A stretch of 28,132 bases of DNA from Lobulomyces angularis (lineage: Eukaryota; Chytridiomycota; Chytridiomycetes; Lobulomycetales; Lobulomycetaceae): the NCBI GenBank assembly GCA_027604685.1, contig JADHYX010000053.1:42854-70985 (forward strand), given 5' to 3'. Both the position numbers and the translations under genes were made by a program. Every line of letters starts with the position of its first letter. Within the stretch, counting starts at the first letter, position 1. The notes below the pieces were generated by a model. It made no database searches, was not told the origin of the DNA, and saw only the letters and a list, made by a program, of their open reading frames with translations. Of this stretch, positions 1-12,128 are shown piece by piece.

Positions 1-67
1 TAAAAAAAAAAAAAAAAAATGATTAAAAAACAATCAATAAAATAATAATATAAATCAAAAATAAACG

Positions 68-2528
68 TTAAAAAAAATTAGAAATGTTCGTTAATAAAGT
101 ACCCTTTTTCTTAGTCCCAGAGCGAGTTGCACTGTTTCCACTACTGTGCTGCCCTTGAGTATTGTACAAGCTAATGTAAATTTAAAAACAATTAGTCTTC
201 AAATAAAACTTTTTACCTATTTGATTGCCCATAAGGAGCCGGTTGACCATAAGGAGCAGGTTGACCATAAGGAGCAGGTTGACCATAAGGGGCAGGTTGA
301 CCATAAGGAGTAGGTTGACCATAAGGTGCAGGCTGGCTATAAGGGGGAGATTGATCGTAAGAAGCTGCTTGGCCATAAGCAGCGGGTTGACCATAAGCAG
401 CAGGTTGTCCATATGCCCCTGAGCTACTGGGCTGTCCATAAGATTGGCCACTGTATGCCATTGGGTTATGGGGTTCAGTGTATGACGTAGTGAACGACTG
501 TGGTTGCTGATTAGGCAAGACCCAGTGAGACTGACCTTAAACACATTACATTTAGATTAAATAAGAGCTAAAAACCTGTTTTTGTATCAACATAATATGG
601 CTTTTGAGTTTTTGGGTCAAACTGGGTGATCCAACCTGATTTAAAAAATAAAAAATAAAAAAAGGAAAAAATTTTTACCATCCGGCAATGTCTGAACTCC
701 TAACTGCTGTTTGAACTGAATTACGAAAGGAAACTTATTACTAAGTTGCCCTTCTAAAAAATTCACATAATATTGCTCCCAATTGAAACTCTGCTTGACT
801 TGATCCATTTTACTTTCTATTTTTCTTTCTCTTTGCGCTTTACAAAAGTGAACAAAGTAATGACGATAATCCTCTGGCGTGTTATTTACACCTAAAAGCT
901 GATCTAATAACCATTTACTATCAAACACACGGTAAAAAATGACTATTTAAAAGGTATTAAAATTATACGTAAACGGAATAGACTCATCCATTGCATCCAA
1001 ATCGTATGGATTAATTGCGGAAACAAGTTGGCCAATTAAATGAAATCCTTTTGAGAACGGTAATGCTAACCCCTGATCTCTTAATACTTCATCCTTTTCA
1101 TCGTTATAATCATCAAACTCTGAACAAAACGGACTGACTTCCCTGTTAAAAAAAAAAAAAATAAAATGTTAATATTACTTTTAATTGATTGTTACTCCAG
1201 TTCCTTCATCCAGGCCACTGCTTCATCGTCTCCAGTACAGCTCAAAAATGTCACCGGATTATCACTTGGATTTGCTCTATACCGTATAAGTTGCTCGATT
1301 TTTGGTTGTTCACCCGAATTCGGTTCCCCATCCCCTGAAAAATTATAAATTAATTTATTCAAAATTATTTTGCGTATACCAAAAAAGTACCTTGCAACTT
1401 TTTTTCCTCGTCCTGATTCAAACGATTCTTGAATAGCACGAAAATATGGAGTAGTACCTATAGGAAGTTTGGCTGCGATTGTATTTAATGCAGCGTATGT
1501 TTCATTTATAAATGCTCGAGGGTGCTGCCCCTCAATGTGACGAACACTTATAACTTCTCTCCTATTTAAAAATTTAATTTGAATTAAATTAGTGGGAATG
1601 TGCGCTAAGATCTCTATAAACGTTCGCATTCTGTCGAAGGCTTCTTCCCATCGTGTCATTTGAACTATTACCAAAGTATTTACCTTAAGTATTTCTAAGG
1701 AAAAAAATACCTCCATTCGGATGCCAAGAGTCGGTCTTACTTTGCATCGAACCACTACATTTTTTTCAGCAATTAAGAGAGAAAAAAAATAATTTAGGTT
1801 TTACCTGTCATCAATAATAAACTCTAAAATATCGAACTTTTCTAACTCCAAAACTTTTGATATTAATCCTTCAGAGTTAATTGATTAGAAAAAAAGTAAA
1901 ACCTATAAAAAATACCCATAGGTGCTTCATACTTAGCAAAAATTTCTTGAAGTTCATCAATTAACTCATCATTTCCTAAATTTACAAAATGGTGTTAAAG
2001 AAAAATTATTAAAAAAAAAATTCACCTAAGCCTAGTCTGTTACTCATTTCACTCTACAAATTGTATTAAATTTTAAAAATTTAGAAAGAATCAAGTTAGC
2101 TGTGAAAAATCAAAAAATTTTTACATACACCTTGCATTTTTTCCATTACAGCATCGGTAGTTTCTGCTAACGGCCTTTCTGTACCTCCGGCTTTTGTTAA
2201 AGCATCATTATAATACATGTAATCTGCCATTGTAGAGATGACTAGAACAAAACAAAGGTTATCAAAAATTTATTATACAATTAATCATACCAGGTAGAGC
2301 ATGCTGAGCATTTTGCATACTGGTTGTATTTTGTCCTTTTTTCCTTTGATAGTTAGTGTACTCCGGATTTAATTTGGTTATTCCATTTACTTTAATGTAT
2401 TTTTGTGGAGGTTCATCATAAGAATCTTTTCCAGTTTGGTTATAGGCAGGTGGGGGATTATTTTGATTATCGTCGCTAAAAGGATTATGGGGACTATTGA
2501 AAACGTTGTAATTTTGTTTTTCGGACAT
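68..2528 (-). CDS. vWA-domain protein with WW-like module and PYGQ-repeat tail
   Basis: Thirteen exons can be joined in frame (2528-2291, 2241-2129, 2053-2026, 1975-1916, 1868-1805, 1754-1711, 1664-1380, 1334-1196, 1142-969, 917-679, 635-576, 535-217, 170-68) giving 621 residues. The N-terminus is polar and carries an NPF tripeptide (15-17) and a PPAY motif (26-29). A von Willebrand factor A domain follows; its MIDAS metal-binding motif DDSGS is at about 166-170, with its first serine codon split by an intron, and GDGEP lies further on. From about 462 there is a WW-like module: GW, then [11 protein letters not shown], then a second Trp 23 residues after the first and a closing Pro. The tail is about nine tandem PYGQ-type hexapeptides. 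Such vWA proteins occur widely in fungi without a settled role; scaffold or adaptor work is inferred. The whole product is cytosolic by appearance: no signal peptide or membrane segment. Confidence 0.8.
213..422 (-). repeat. PYGQPA hexapeptide-coding tandem repeat
   Basis: An 18-bp unit coding for Pro-Tyr-Gly-Gln-Pro-Ala is repeated about nine to ten times, most exact towards the 3' end of the gene and more diverged upstream (YDQ, YSQ variants). It encodes the low-complexity tail of the vWA/WW protein. Near-identical units at the DNA level suggest recent expansion by slippage. The same repeat opens long spurious reading frames on the opposite strand and in a second frame. Confidence 0.85.
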
Positions 2529-3272
2529 GTTTTTATGTTAAAAACAATTAAAAATTTGTAATTGGATTTGAAGTTATTAAATCTTAAGTTTGATAAACTG
2601 TTTAGTTTGGTGAAATTAAGTTAATTTTGCAGCAAAATAAAATTTATGCTTTTTTTGAAATTCTGCTTCAGAAAAAAAGAATTTTTTTTTATGCACTTAA
2701 CAATTTTATTTTTAGTTGTAATAAGGTGGATACATTGGAATAGTTCTAATAGAGTATTATTAAGAAGTTTAGTTCATTTAGTGAAGAATTTCTAATGAAA
2801 ATTTGTTTTCAATTATATTGTAATTCAAATACAAACTATCAAAACCTTTTCAACGAAAATATACTATAAGTTTTGCTAAAATAACTTCTTCGAAAATACT
2901 TTCTAATTCAAGTTTTTAAAAGTGCAACATCAAATGAAGTGGGCCAACTTTATACTAGTTTTCAGGTTATATGCTTTGAATTTAACTCCTAAACTAACTC
3001 CACAGATGAAGCAAATCCTTTTTTTGCTCTCTTTTGTTTTTAAAAAAATTGTTATTAAAAAGAGTTAAAAAGGTACTCTAATGTAAATCAGGTTCTTACA
3101 CCACCAGTAAAAGAACTTTTATTTTGAAATCTTGGATAGGATTTGGTTGAATCTTACTAATTTCTTTTTGTAACCTTGTTTTGTTCCCCTCATATTTTTT
3201 TGCTAAATTTTATAAAAATGCTTTACTTTTAACTGTAATTTTTTATCAACACTTTCAATTAGATTCTTAATA
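2529..3272. other. Intergenic region between divergent genes
   Basis: This AT-rich stretch separates the start of the vWA gene (minus strand) from the start of the six-helix membrane protein (plus strand), so both promoters should lie here. I see no conserved coding fragment, RNA gene or clear repeat in it. Confidence 0.5.
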
Positions 3273-4376
3273 ATGAAAAAGTATATTGATGCGAAAACTA
3301 GTACCTACAGCGCACAGGATTTTGCTACTTCCCCATTTTTCAATTCAAACACCTTATTTTACATCAGAATTTCTAATCTGCTGTATATGGTAGTTATATT
3401 AGCAGTTCATTTTGCAATCAATGGGTTAAAGAATAAGCTGTATTCAATTTTTTTTTTAACAAATTTAAGCTATTTCGGAATAATTTGTTATTTGATAGTA
3501 CGCAATTATGTTTTTTGTTTTTTTTACTTATCTTTTCCAGACTGTTACCAAATTAACGCACGATTACAATAGACAGCAAAAAAATTGTAAAGATTCTGTT
3601 CTTCCGGAAGAAAGTTGCAAACAAGAAGAAACAGAATCCAGCGTGAAATCCTCTACCTTTGAAGTGACAAAGGAGCAAGTATTTGAAATAGATGACAAAA
3701 AAAAAATTAAAAAAACTCCTCCAACTTGGATACGCTGGATTTTTTTTAACTTATATTTAATTCAAATTACCTTTCAATGGATTGTTGTTTTTGTATGTAT
3801 AAAACAAAACGATTGTTAGCTTCACTTTTTTTTTATTTAATCACTTAAACAAACTATGACTTTTTACTAATTAATGAAACTAATTTTTTTTTAATAAAAT
3901 AAAACAAGGGATTCTGGGGATTTGTTAATTTCACAGATTTTGAGATTAAAACTGATCCTTACACAATCTTTATGAATATTAATGTCCATGGGTAAGTTTA
4001 ATTAATTAACTTTTTTATAATACTTTTTTTTTTAGTCTTGGTTTAACTTTCATGATATTTGAATTTCTAATAAATAATATTCATTTGCACTATACAATGT
4101 TTCCTGGTCCAATGATATGTGCGTTGCTCTACGTAGGTTACGCGTTAACATTTCATGCAATTAGCGGTTTATGGGTGTACCCAGTCATGGTAATAGGAAT
4201 TTTTTTGTTTTCTTTATCATAATTTTCACTCTTCTTTAATTTTCAAGGATTATACTAGAAAAGGATGGTACTTTTATTATTTTGGGACAATTTTGGGTGT
4301 TCTTTTGGTCTTCTTTTTTATGGTTTTTATGCACAAGTTGAGAGATAGATTGAGAGAAAAATATTTGAAAAATTAA
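3273..4376 (+). CDS. Six-helix membrane protein, Rolling stone/FAR-17a-like
   Basis: Five exons (3273-3497, 3541-3792, 3909-3991, 4036-4189, 4248-4376) join in frame to 280 residues. Hydrophobic segments lie at about 29-50, 55-75, 135-160, 175-195, 210-232 and 246-265, i.e. six helices, with a long charged cytosolic loop (about 80-130) rich in Lys, Glu and Ser between helices 2 and 3. The second half has the order VHGLGL, then a PGP before a helix, then WVYPVMDY: this pattern of a conserved His-Gly, a Tyr-rich helix and a YPxxDW-like motif is typical of the Rolling stone and related FAR-17a/AIG1 membrane families. AIG1 members can hydrolyse lipid esters, but no catalytic claim is made here. 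Family assignment is by motif only and could be wrong. Confidence 0.55.
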
Positions 4377-4650
4377 TATTCCTCTTTTCTTTTTTATAGT
4401 ATTACTAATTACTATTTTTTTTTTTTTTTTCTAAATATTTTTAATTTTTTAGATATAGAAGATAAAATAATTAAAAAATAATTATTATTTTTGTTTATTG
4501 ATAGATTTTTTTTATACAATAAATTTCTATTTTATTTTTATTACATATCAAGTTTAAAATGTTATAAAAAAAAATTGATTAAATATTAACATGTGATAAA
4601 TAATGAAAAACGTTTAATAATTAATAAATAGATAAAGAGCTTCAAGGTTT

Positions 4651-7031
4651 TCAATCTAAAAGTTCCAAAAAGTTTTTTAAAAACTCCAAACTGGCTCCAT
4701 TCTCAAACATTTTACTGCAAAGGTTAATTTTTTTTGTTTTGTTTTCTTCGATTTTTAACTGTAAATTTAATTCAATTCTTCGTAAATCGTTAGTTGTGCC
4801 TTCTACTATTTCAGCACCCTCTGGCTCATTACTGATATTCAAACAATTTACTTTTAAATTTGTTCCACTTGAGTTACAAAAATTTTCCACACTGGCCATA
4901 GAATCATCCAACTTTTTTTCACTTTTATGAGCATCCGAAAGCAGAGCCAAAAAATCTTTTTCATGAAAAGATTGTAGTGGTTGTTTTTTTTGTTTTTTTG
5001 AGGTATTACACAAATATGGTATATATTTCTTATCATAATGCTCAGCATGCTGGTTCTTGTTACCGTCTGTTGATGGAAAAGTCTCAAAATCATCTGACTC
5101 ACTGACACTTCTCTTTTTCATCAAGCTAGTAATATTAAGAGGCGCACCACTTGAGTTCGTTGATTCAGTACCAGTATTATTTACAGAATGCTGAATGGTA
5201 TTACCAGATGCATTATTTTCAGCTATATCATTAAAGAATAAAAAACAAAATAAATTTAAGAATACCATTTTCTTCAAAAGCAGTTTCATCCATTCCCATT
5301 TTTCTTTCATATTCGTGTTCCGATTTAAATTTCCCAGATTTTAAACTAGAGGTATTGCTTGACTCAGAATCAGAAAAACTCTTTGCTATCATAAATTTTA
5401 TATTTAACAGTCGTATTAAAGAAAAAAAGGAAAAAACAAAACTTACTGAATTCGTCTTCGTTGCACGTTATGTTGTCATTACGTTTCCTGTTCTCTTGGA
5501 CTAAAAATATAAATAAACAAGGTAAACATTTTAAAAAAAAATATAAAAAATATTACTGTTGTTTCTAATAACGTCTAAGTTGACGCTTTCATCCTCCTCG
5601 GACAACACTTCCTGCATTGCATCAACAACTATAAAAAATTTAAAAAACATCTTCAGATATTTATTATATCGTAAAAAATACCAATATCTACATTTTTCAC
5701 TTTATCTTTGATTTTGCTATCAGTAATTTTACTAGAATACTGCGGAGTTAAATAACTGCTTGATATCGACTGAAAATCTTTTCCATGTTCAACTTCTTTT
5801 ACTACAAGTTTCTTTAAAACTGAAGGCTGAAACAAAAAAGTCAATTGAAAAAAAATGTATGATTTAGTTTACGTGATATCTGACTTCACTCCAATCATAC
5901 CCTAAACAATTGTGATATGCGAAAAGATTTCCCAAATTGGTTTTCCTTAACGTCTCTAGTTTTAAAAATCCTAATGCAACTCTTTCGAGCTGATAATCTA
6001 AATAATGATGTAGCAGTTTCAGTGTAATAGGAAATGCATTTTCTATTGAAATAACCCAGCCTCCTTTCAACATCAAATTGGCGTAAGTATTATAACCAGC
6101 TCTAATGAACAAAGGCAATATTAAGATTTTAAGAAATAATGTGCTGAAGTACCTATTTTTCTGGGTCGGAGCAGACAATTTTCCTGTAGGTTTAATTTTA
6201 ACCTTGCCTAAATAATGAATATATTCATTATCGATATCTTTTAAATAATAAAAAAAAAAAACCATTAAATTCAAATAAATAAAATTTGAAGAGCAAAAAT
6301 TTAAATTATTAAAACCGAGTTTTTCGCTACAAACTTCATGTGACTTCTTTTCCGCTGTATACTGCTTTTCGGTTTCCAACTTTTTACCAGTAACTTGCGG
6401 TATTTCAATCAATGACTTCCCCTCAGTTGATATTTCAGTTGTTGACTTATTATCAGCTACAAATTTTCCGGTAGATTTTGCTGGACTTTTAACGTTATCA
6501 GAGTTCAATTTAACAAAATTATCAATTTTTGAAATTATATCAGAATTATTTCTAATGCCAGAAAAATTTAACTTCAGCATTTCTTTATGATACAAATCTA
6601 GTTTTGCAATATTCCTTTTGAAACTCTTTAGTTGTAATGCACCAGATTTTACTCTCTCCAGTTCATAGTCACTATATTGTAATTTAGTTAGAAAATATTC
6701 TCTGGGTATAATGAGTTAAGAATTTACACATATTTATGAAATGTGTCCAGCTTTAAAAAATAATAATTTACATCAAAGAGCAAGAATTAGTAAATTTTAA
6801 GTAATGAGAATAATACCTGTATTGGAAAAGCTTCATCTTCGGACTTGATCCAATTTTGTTTCTTCGCTAAAGCTGAATACGTGCTTCCTAAAAAACGGAG
6901 TTCGTAAAATTAGTGACTGGTAAACTTAAAACCTGTTGCCAAATATTCTCGTTGAGTTCGAAAGGAATAACCTTAATGAAAAAATTAGCACTAAGATGCA
7001 ATGTTAAATTACTGTTTGGCTTGTTTGACAT
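4651..7031 (-). CDS. Unrecognised protein with two related helical segments
   Basis: Twelve exons (7031-7013, 6971-6933, 6887-6817, 6750-6728, 6701-6316, 6237-6153, 6101-5873, 5826-5682, 5628-5557, 5500-5447, 5385-5266, 5222-4651) join to 604 residues. Residues about 17-88 and 208-285 are related: both have a TY start, a Trp, an AFPIxL motif, a His-x-Tyr, a DYxLERV motif, and a Tyr-His further on. Between them lies a polar Thr/Ser/Lys-rich linker; the C-terminal half is polar and probably disordered, with a KKRS and a KKQKKQ cluster that could be nuclear targeting. The pattern of short helices around FPI and DYELER recalls the SAM-like DNA-binding domain of tyrosine recombinases, but no catalytic domain follows and this is only a suggestion. 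Hydrophobic stretches seen by straight reading at 6240-6315 and 6104-6152 are introns. Confidence 0.6.
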
Positions 7032-9009
7032 AACTCAACCTGTACGAAATACGGTTTCCAAGGGAACTGACACGGATTGAAATTTTTTTTTGAGATTTTA
7101 AAACTGAAAAAACTGTTGATTTCAAGATTATACATATAAATATCAATACTACACTGACAAGTTTATGGCAGTTGTAAACTGGTCTAGAACCAGAGCACCA
7201 TTAACGCAATGAAAGGTTTATGAAGACAAAAGCAATGTTAACTCAAAAAAGTTCGATACATTATGTATACAATTGCATTTCAAAAATTTTATACTTATAT
7301 ATATATATAACAGAGATTTTTTTTAAGTGCTTCGTGTTTTTTTTAAATAGATTTACAAGCCTATATTGACTTGAAGAAATGTTATTATTTTTGTGAAAAT
7401 ACGAAATGTTCCTAAATGAGAGCTAAATCAAATTGGACATATTATTTGCATAGTGTATCTTTTGGAGTGCTAATTTGAAGGCTCTGGCAAGTTCTGGTGA
7501 AGAGCTCATTGGAGGGCTTGAATGATTATTCCATAATATTCCTTAGTTTGCTAATCCTTTGATTAATTTAAATAAAGTGAAAAGAAATGGATGAAATAAA
7601 CCATTATTTTCTGAACTTCCGATATTAAAAAGCCATTTTCTGTTGGATTAACAAAGATGCAAATGATAAAGATGATATCCTTTTTCCACAAAATTTCAAT
7701 TGAAGTTGATACAACTTTGTTCCATAATTTAATTGCTAAAAATTATAAATTACAACTAAATTTGATAGTAATTTTAGTGAAATTTTGATATTTTTTTAAG
7801 GTTCATTTCTTTATGATATTAACTATTTTTATCAAATACATACATACTAATACAGGAGAAGTTACCTCAAAATAATTAGATTATTCCTATTAATTTTTAA
7901 ACATAAAGTCCAAAATTATAGCTAAAACTTTGTTATAACCTACAATTACACCGGATCTGTATGGGAATTTCTGGATAAGGGAAGATGAACCCCTAGGGCA
8001 CCCTGACCTTTTCAAACACACATCAAATACCTCCGATTTGTGTGGTAACTGAAACACTGATTAAAATCCTTTGTAATTCATCATCAGCCATCATATTTAT
8101 TAGTTAGATTCGACTTCAATTCAGAATTTAAAAATGAAGTTTGATTATTTCGAAAACAGTGATAAATCAAGATAAATCAACAGTTAGATTGTTCAAATTT
8201 TGTTTTATAACTGAGAAGAACACATTCTGTATGATATTCTTTCAAAATTAAATTCAAAGGGAAGTAGATAAACTACATGGGACCCTTGGGTACCGATGCA
8301 GCTTCTAAAAAAAGAGTATGGATTCATAGACTCATAATGGATTCATCTAGATTTCTTCAAGGGATTTATAAATTTATAATCACTCATACTTCATTCATAC
8401 TCTATATAGAAGTACTAGAAGCAAAGTGATTTTTGAACTGGGTACTAAAGACAAGTTACGATATATTTATATTACCTCATTTAGTCATGTATTAGCGTGA
8501 TATTGCAATACAATCACGATAATCTTTGTATGAAATGAAAATTTCAGTTAACATCCACTATGAGCTTACGTAAATAATAAACTGAATTTTTTGTAGTCAA
8601 AAAAAACAAGACCCTTTTTTTTCTAAAAGCTGACAGGAGAACCAAAAATTCTCAATAAGTTAAGATTGAGGACCATGACTTATTAATGACCTTAGTTGTC
8701 GATTCGTCGAAGCATTTAAAAAAAAAAGATGTAGCTAGTTTCTAGAAAGCTTAGAATGTTGGAACGATTCAAATCCTAATTGTAATTAAAACTAAAGAAA
8801 TCTAAATATACAATTGTCGAAAATCTATATATCCATTATGGAGTAAGAACTTCGAAGTATGTTGTAGAATTTTTGTATTTTAAATTCCTGCAACAGATTT
8901 TACAGTATATAATTTTTTGTATAAATATGGGGTAAAAATTATCAATATACACATCAATTCAAAGAAATTTCCTGAATTTATAAAAATTTTATAAAATTTT
9001 CAAATTACA
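7032..9009. other. Two-kilobase intergenic region between divergent genes
   Basis: This is the longest gene-free stretch in the window. It lies between the starts of the gene at 4651-7031 (minus) and the subtilisin gene (plus). I find no reading frame, RNA gene or transposon end in it. A short direct repeat (GATAAATCAA twice) is at about 8161-8180. The subtilisin promoter must be at the right end. Confidence 0.5.
8920..8927 (+). promoter_or_regulatory. Candidate TATA box of the subtilisin gene
   Basis: TATAAATA begins 90 bp upstream of the subtilisin start codon. It fits a core-promoter position if the 5' leader is short. The surroundings are AT-rich, so chance occurrence is possible. Confidence 0.4.
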
Positions 9010-10347
9010 ATGAACTTTTTGAAATCTGCTTCATTTTTGATTCTTCTCGGTTCTGCCCTTTCCCTAAACGTTGAAAATCAATACATTGTTAAATTGAAAA
9101 ATGAAAACTTACGCAATGGAGACGTGTTAGAAAATCATTTGTCTTGGTTGAATGAGGTTCTTGCAAAGGAACCAAATTCCCGTAACAGTGGTGTCTTACA
9201 TAAATATGGTGATCTTGGCAATTCTTTTAGCGGGTATGCTGTTAAAGCTCCTGCTTCAGTAATTGACGAAATTAAGAAAAATAACCAAGTTGAATACGTC
9301 GAGGCAGATGGTAAAAATAAGTCATCCTACTTTTAAACATTTACTTGGTTTTAGGTGTAGCAACTACTTTGGCTGAAACTTGGGGCATTGACAGAGTAGA
9401 TCAAAGAGCATTACCTTTAGATGGTGCCTTTAATCCAAGTGGAAATGGAGAAGGAATAACTGTATATGTAATAGACACTGGTATTACTGCTGGTCATCCT
9501 CAGTTCGAAGGTAGAGCTTCTGAAGGTGCCTTCTTTGCAGAAAGCGATGCTAAAGATGGAAATGGACGTAAGATAAATTTAACAAATTGAAAAATTTATT
9601 GAATGCCTTAAAAAAAAAAAGATGGTACTCATTGCGCTGGAAGTGTCGCTTCCAAGGACTATGGAGTGGCTAAAAAAGCTAAAGTTGTTGGAGTCAAAGT
9701 ATTAAGTGCTAGTGGTTCTGGTTCATGGTCTGGAGTCATTGCTGGAATCAACTGGGTAGCATCAAACGCAACACCTGGTAAAAGTGTAGCTTCAATGTCT
9801 CTTGGTGGTGGAAAAAATCAAGCAGTGAATGACGCTGTTGATGCTGCAGCTGCAAAAAACATTCCTTTCGCCGTCGCTGCCGGTAATTCTGGAGGTATTG
9901 ATGCATGTAACACTTCTCCAGCTGGAGCAACTGGTAAGATAATGAAATTTATGAGATAGATTGAAAGCTTTTTTTAAAAAAACAAGGTGCCTACACTGTT
10001 GCAGCTTCAGATAAAAATGATGCAAAGGCTTCATTTACTGATCTCGGTCCTTGTGTTGAAATTGGTAATATTAAATCAAAATTTTGTTGTTAATTTTCAT
10101 TTTTTTTGACATAGTTGCACCTGGAGTAGGTATTACTTCAACCTGGTTAAACAATGGTGTTAATACTATTTCTGGTACTTCAATGGCTACTCCTCATGTT
10201 GCTGGTGGCTTTGCTGCACTTTTAAGTCAACAATCCTTTTCCTCTGCTCAAGATGCTTATAATGCTTTAACTGCCAAATCTACCCCTGGAAAAATTACTG
10301 GATTACCAGCAAACACTGTTAACAAATTACTTTATGTTGGGGCTTAA
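9010..10347 (+). CDS. Secreted subtilisin-like serine protease (S8, proteinase K type)
   Basis: Five exons (9010-9310, 9355-9567, 9622-9933, 9987-10064, 10115-10347) give 378 residues. Order: signal peptide (about 1-18), inhibitor I9 propeptide (about 22-100, with YIVKLK and a VEYVEAD end), then the catalytic domain. The triad is complete: Asp141 in VIDTGI, His172 in GHGTHCAG, Ser324 in GTSMATPH, with oxyanion Asn260 in AAGNSGG. The Cys after HGTH is the mark of the proteinase K subfamily. The splice phase at the His codon is split over intron 2. The propeptide should be removed by self-cleavage and the mature enzyme, about 275 residues, released outside the cell to degrade protein. No membrane anchor or extra domain follows. 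Extracellular nutrition or host attack is inferred. Confidence 0.95.
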
Positions 10348-10528
10348 TGAAAGCTTTCTCTTAAGAAATGAGATTTTTTATTTTTTGTCTTCGTTATAAA
10401 ATATTTTTAGAATATAGTAAAATTTTTGATAAAAAAATATAAATTTCTATAAATTTAAAAAAAATTATATTTTTATTCTCAGGAAAAAAAAAAAAAAAAT
10501 TCAAAATTTGGCTGGATTATTCTTAACT

Positions 10529-11639
10529 ATGAAAAAAATATCTATACCTCAATCAAATGCTAATATGGTAAAAAAATTTCTAAAATCTTCAAGGTTCAAT
10601 TTTTTAAAAGAAAGTGAACTCACCTCACCAATTCCTAAAATACTTTTTGATGGGAAATCAACTTTCCTTACTTTTCCATGGTATGATACTGTTTACTATT
10701 TCGCATGATAAATTTGAAATTAATTTTTTATTGTTTCTCTAAAGGCTGCTTTCAACTTCTAAAAAGAGGTTCAAACCTACTTTCTGGAACACTTTCAAGC
10801 AGAAATTAGTGTTTGCATTTACAATGAATAGAATTCAAAAAAAGCACCTAAAAAAACCTCACTTTGACTTTCCTACCCACTTTTATGATGATGTGGAAGA
10901 AATAATTGAAAAGCTGTTTCAGCATGACTTATCAAATATCAGTAACTGCACTAGTATGGTGAAGAGCTTGCAAAACATATTTAATAAGGAATATATCGAC
11001 CTTAGGAAAAGAGAGTTGACAGTTGATTTTAAATTTGAAAATTTACAAAAGAAACCAGAATTTGATATCCAGTTTGTTAAACGTTATTTTTATTATAAAA
11101 TTTTATTATTTTTATAGGATAACTGAAATTTCTTTTATTTATGGACCACATCCTATACCACCCAATTATGTTGTGCAGAACTGGCCAATTCATAAGTTGA
11201 TCATTCCCCAGGTAAGTACATTTGATGTCATTTTTTAAAATTCTTTGTCTATCAGTCCGATAAAGTTGGTAAGAATCATCAACATCAAGAACAGATATTT
11301 AGAAATGCAATGAATGAGGGATGCTGTATCAAAATTTATACTAGAGTAACTTTTAAACAGAATTTACAGTTTATTGTGAAAGACGGTGCAGGAAAAATTT
11401 TAATAGAGTATGAAATTATTTTTTATTTTAATTTTAATTATGATATTAGAGATTATAGGAATAATTTTGACATTCAATTTTGCACACCAAATTTTAAACC
11501 AACCGATAATATTTATGAGATGACTTCGCCAAAAAAAAAGCACTTAAAGTTTGATTGGAAAATTAGTGACATTGATTACTTGATTTATGGAACTATATTG
11601 GAAAGCAGTGCGAGTGATACTTTTAATAACTACACTTAA
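10529..11639 (+). CDS. Probable MBA1/Tim44-like mitochondrial protein
   Basis: Five exons (10529-10680, 10745-11071, 11118-11211, 11256-11407, 11450-11639) give about 304 residues. The start is the first ATG of the frame; the N-terminus is basic (Lys, Ser, Arg) and could target mitochondria. The body matches the Mba1/mL45 (Tim44-like) layout: a helical stretch with WNTFKQK and a following charged helix, a beta-rich part (IKIYTRVTF, FIVKDGAG), then an end with LIYGTILESSASD that resembles the MGSLFES end of yeast Mba1 as I remember it. Mba1 tethers mitochondrial ribosomes to the inner membrane for co-translational insertion. The last acceptor is ambiguous: AG at 11449 or at 11458, both in frame, differing by three residues. 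Assignment rests on pattern resemblance. Confidence 0.5.
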
Positions 11640-12128
11640 AGTAATTTCGAGTTAACATTGAGACAATCTTCATTTTTATCGTAGAAAAAATTATAGATTT
11701 TAAAAAAAGTCACTAGAAGATTTTTTTTTGTTCACATTGAATAAAATAGCAATTTCTGATCACAATATGAAAAAATTACGATTAAGGTCAATAAAATCCC
11801 AAGATTTGATGCATATTTTTAGATTAATTAAAATTAGAATAAAAAAAACTAAATGATTTGATGTACAATAAATCAAGGTAATTACAATACTCTCCATTAC
11901 AGAAAAAAAGTAAATTAAAACTTAAAGTTGTTTAAGTAAAATTAGAGGTATTGGTGATTAACTACTGCACAAATGTCCTTAGGAAAAACTGCTGAAGAGC
12001 TCATATGACCTAACCCAGATGTCTTCTGGTAAATTGAGAGGTCAAATCATATATGGATACTACTGAAAAGGAAAAAAATTTTTTTTTGTCAATACTTGAA
12101 AGCCTATTATGGGGTTTTACTTTCAGAT
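11640..12128. other. Intergenic region, no features seen
   Basis: AT-rich spacer between two genes in the same orientation. It should hold the terminator of the MBA1-like gene and the promoter of the C3orf33-like gene; neither shows a signal I can single out. Confidence 0.4.

Noticed and set aside
182..544. Minus-strand frame of 120 codons with repeated LLMVN units and a plus-strand frame (225-422) with repeated RLTIRS units
   Set aside because: Both are out-of-frame readings of the PYGQ-coding tandem repeat; the PYGQ frame continues the WW exon in phase.
6104..6315. Apparent hydrophobic membrane segments in the protein at 4651-7031
   Set aside because: Both are AT-rich stretches bounded by GT and AG; removing them keeps the frame and restores the second repeat (NRAGYNTY).
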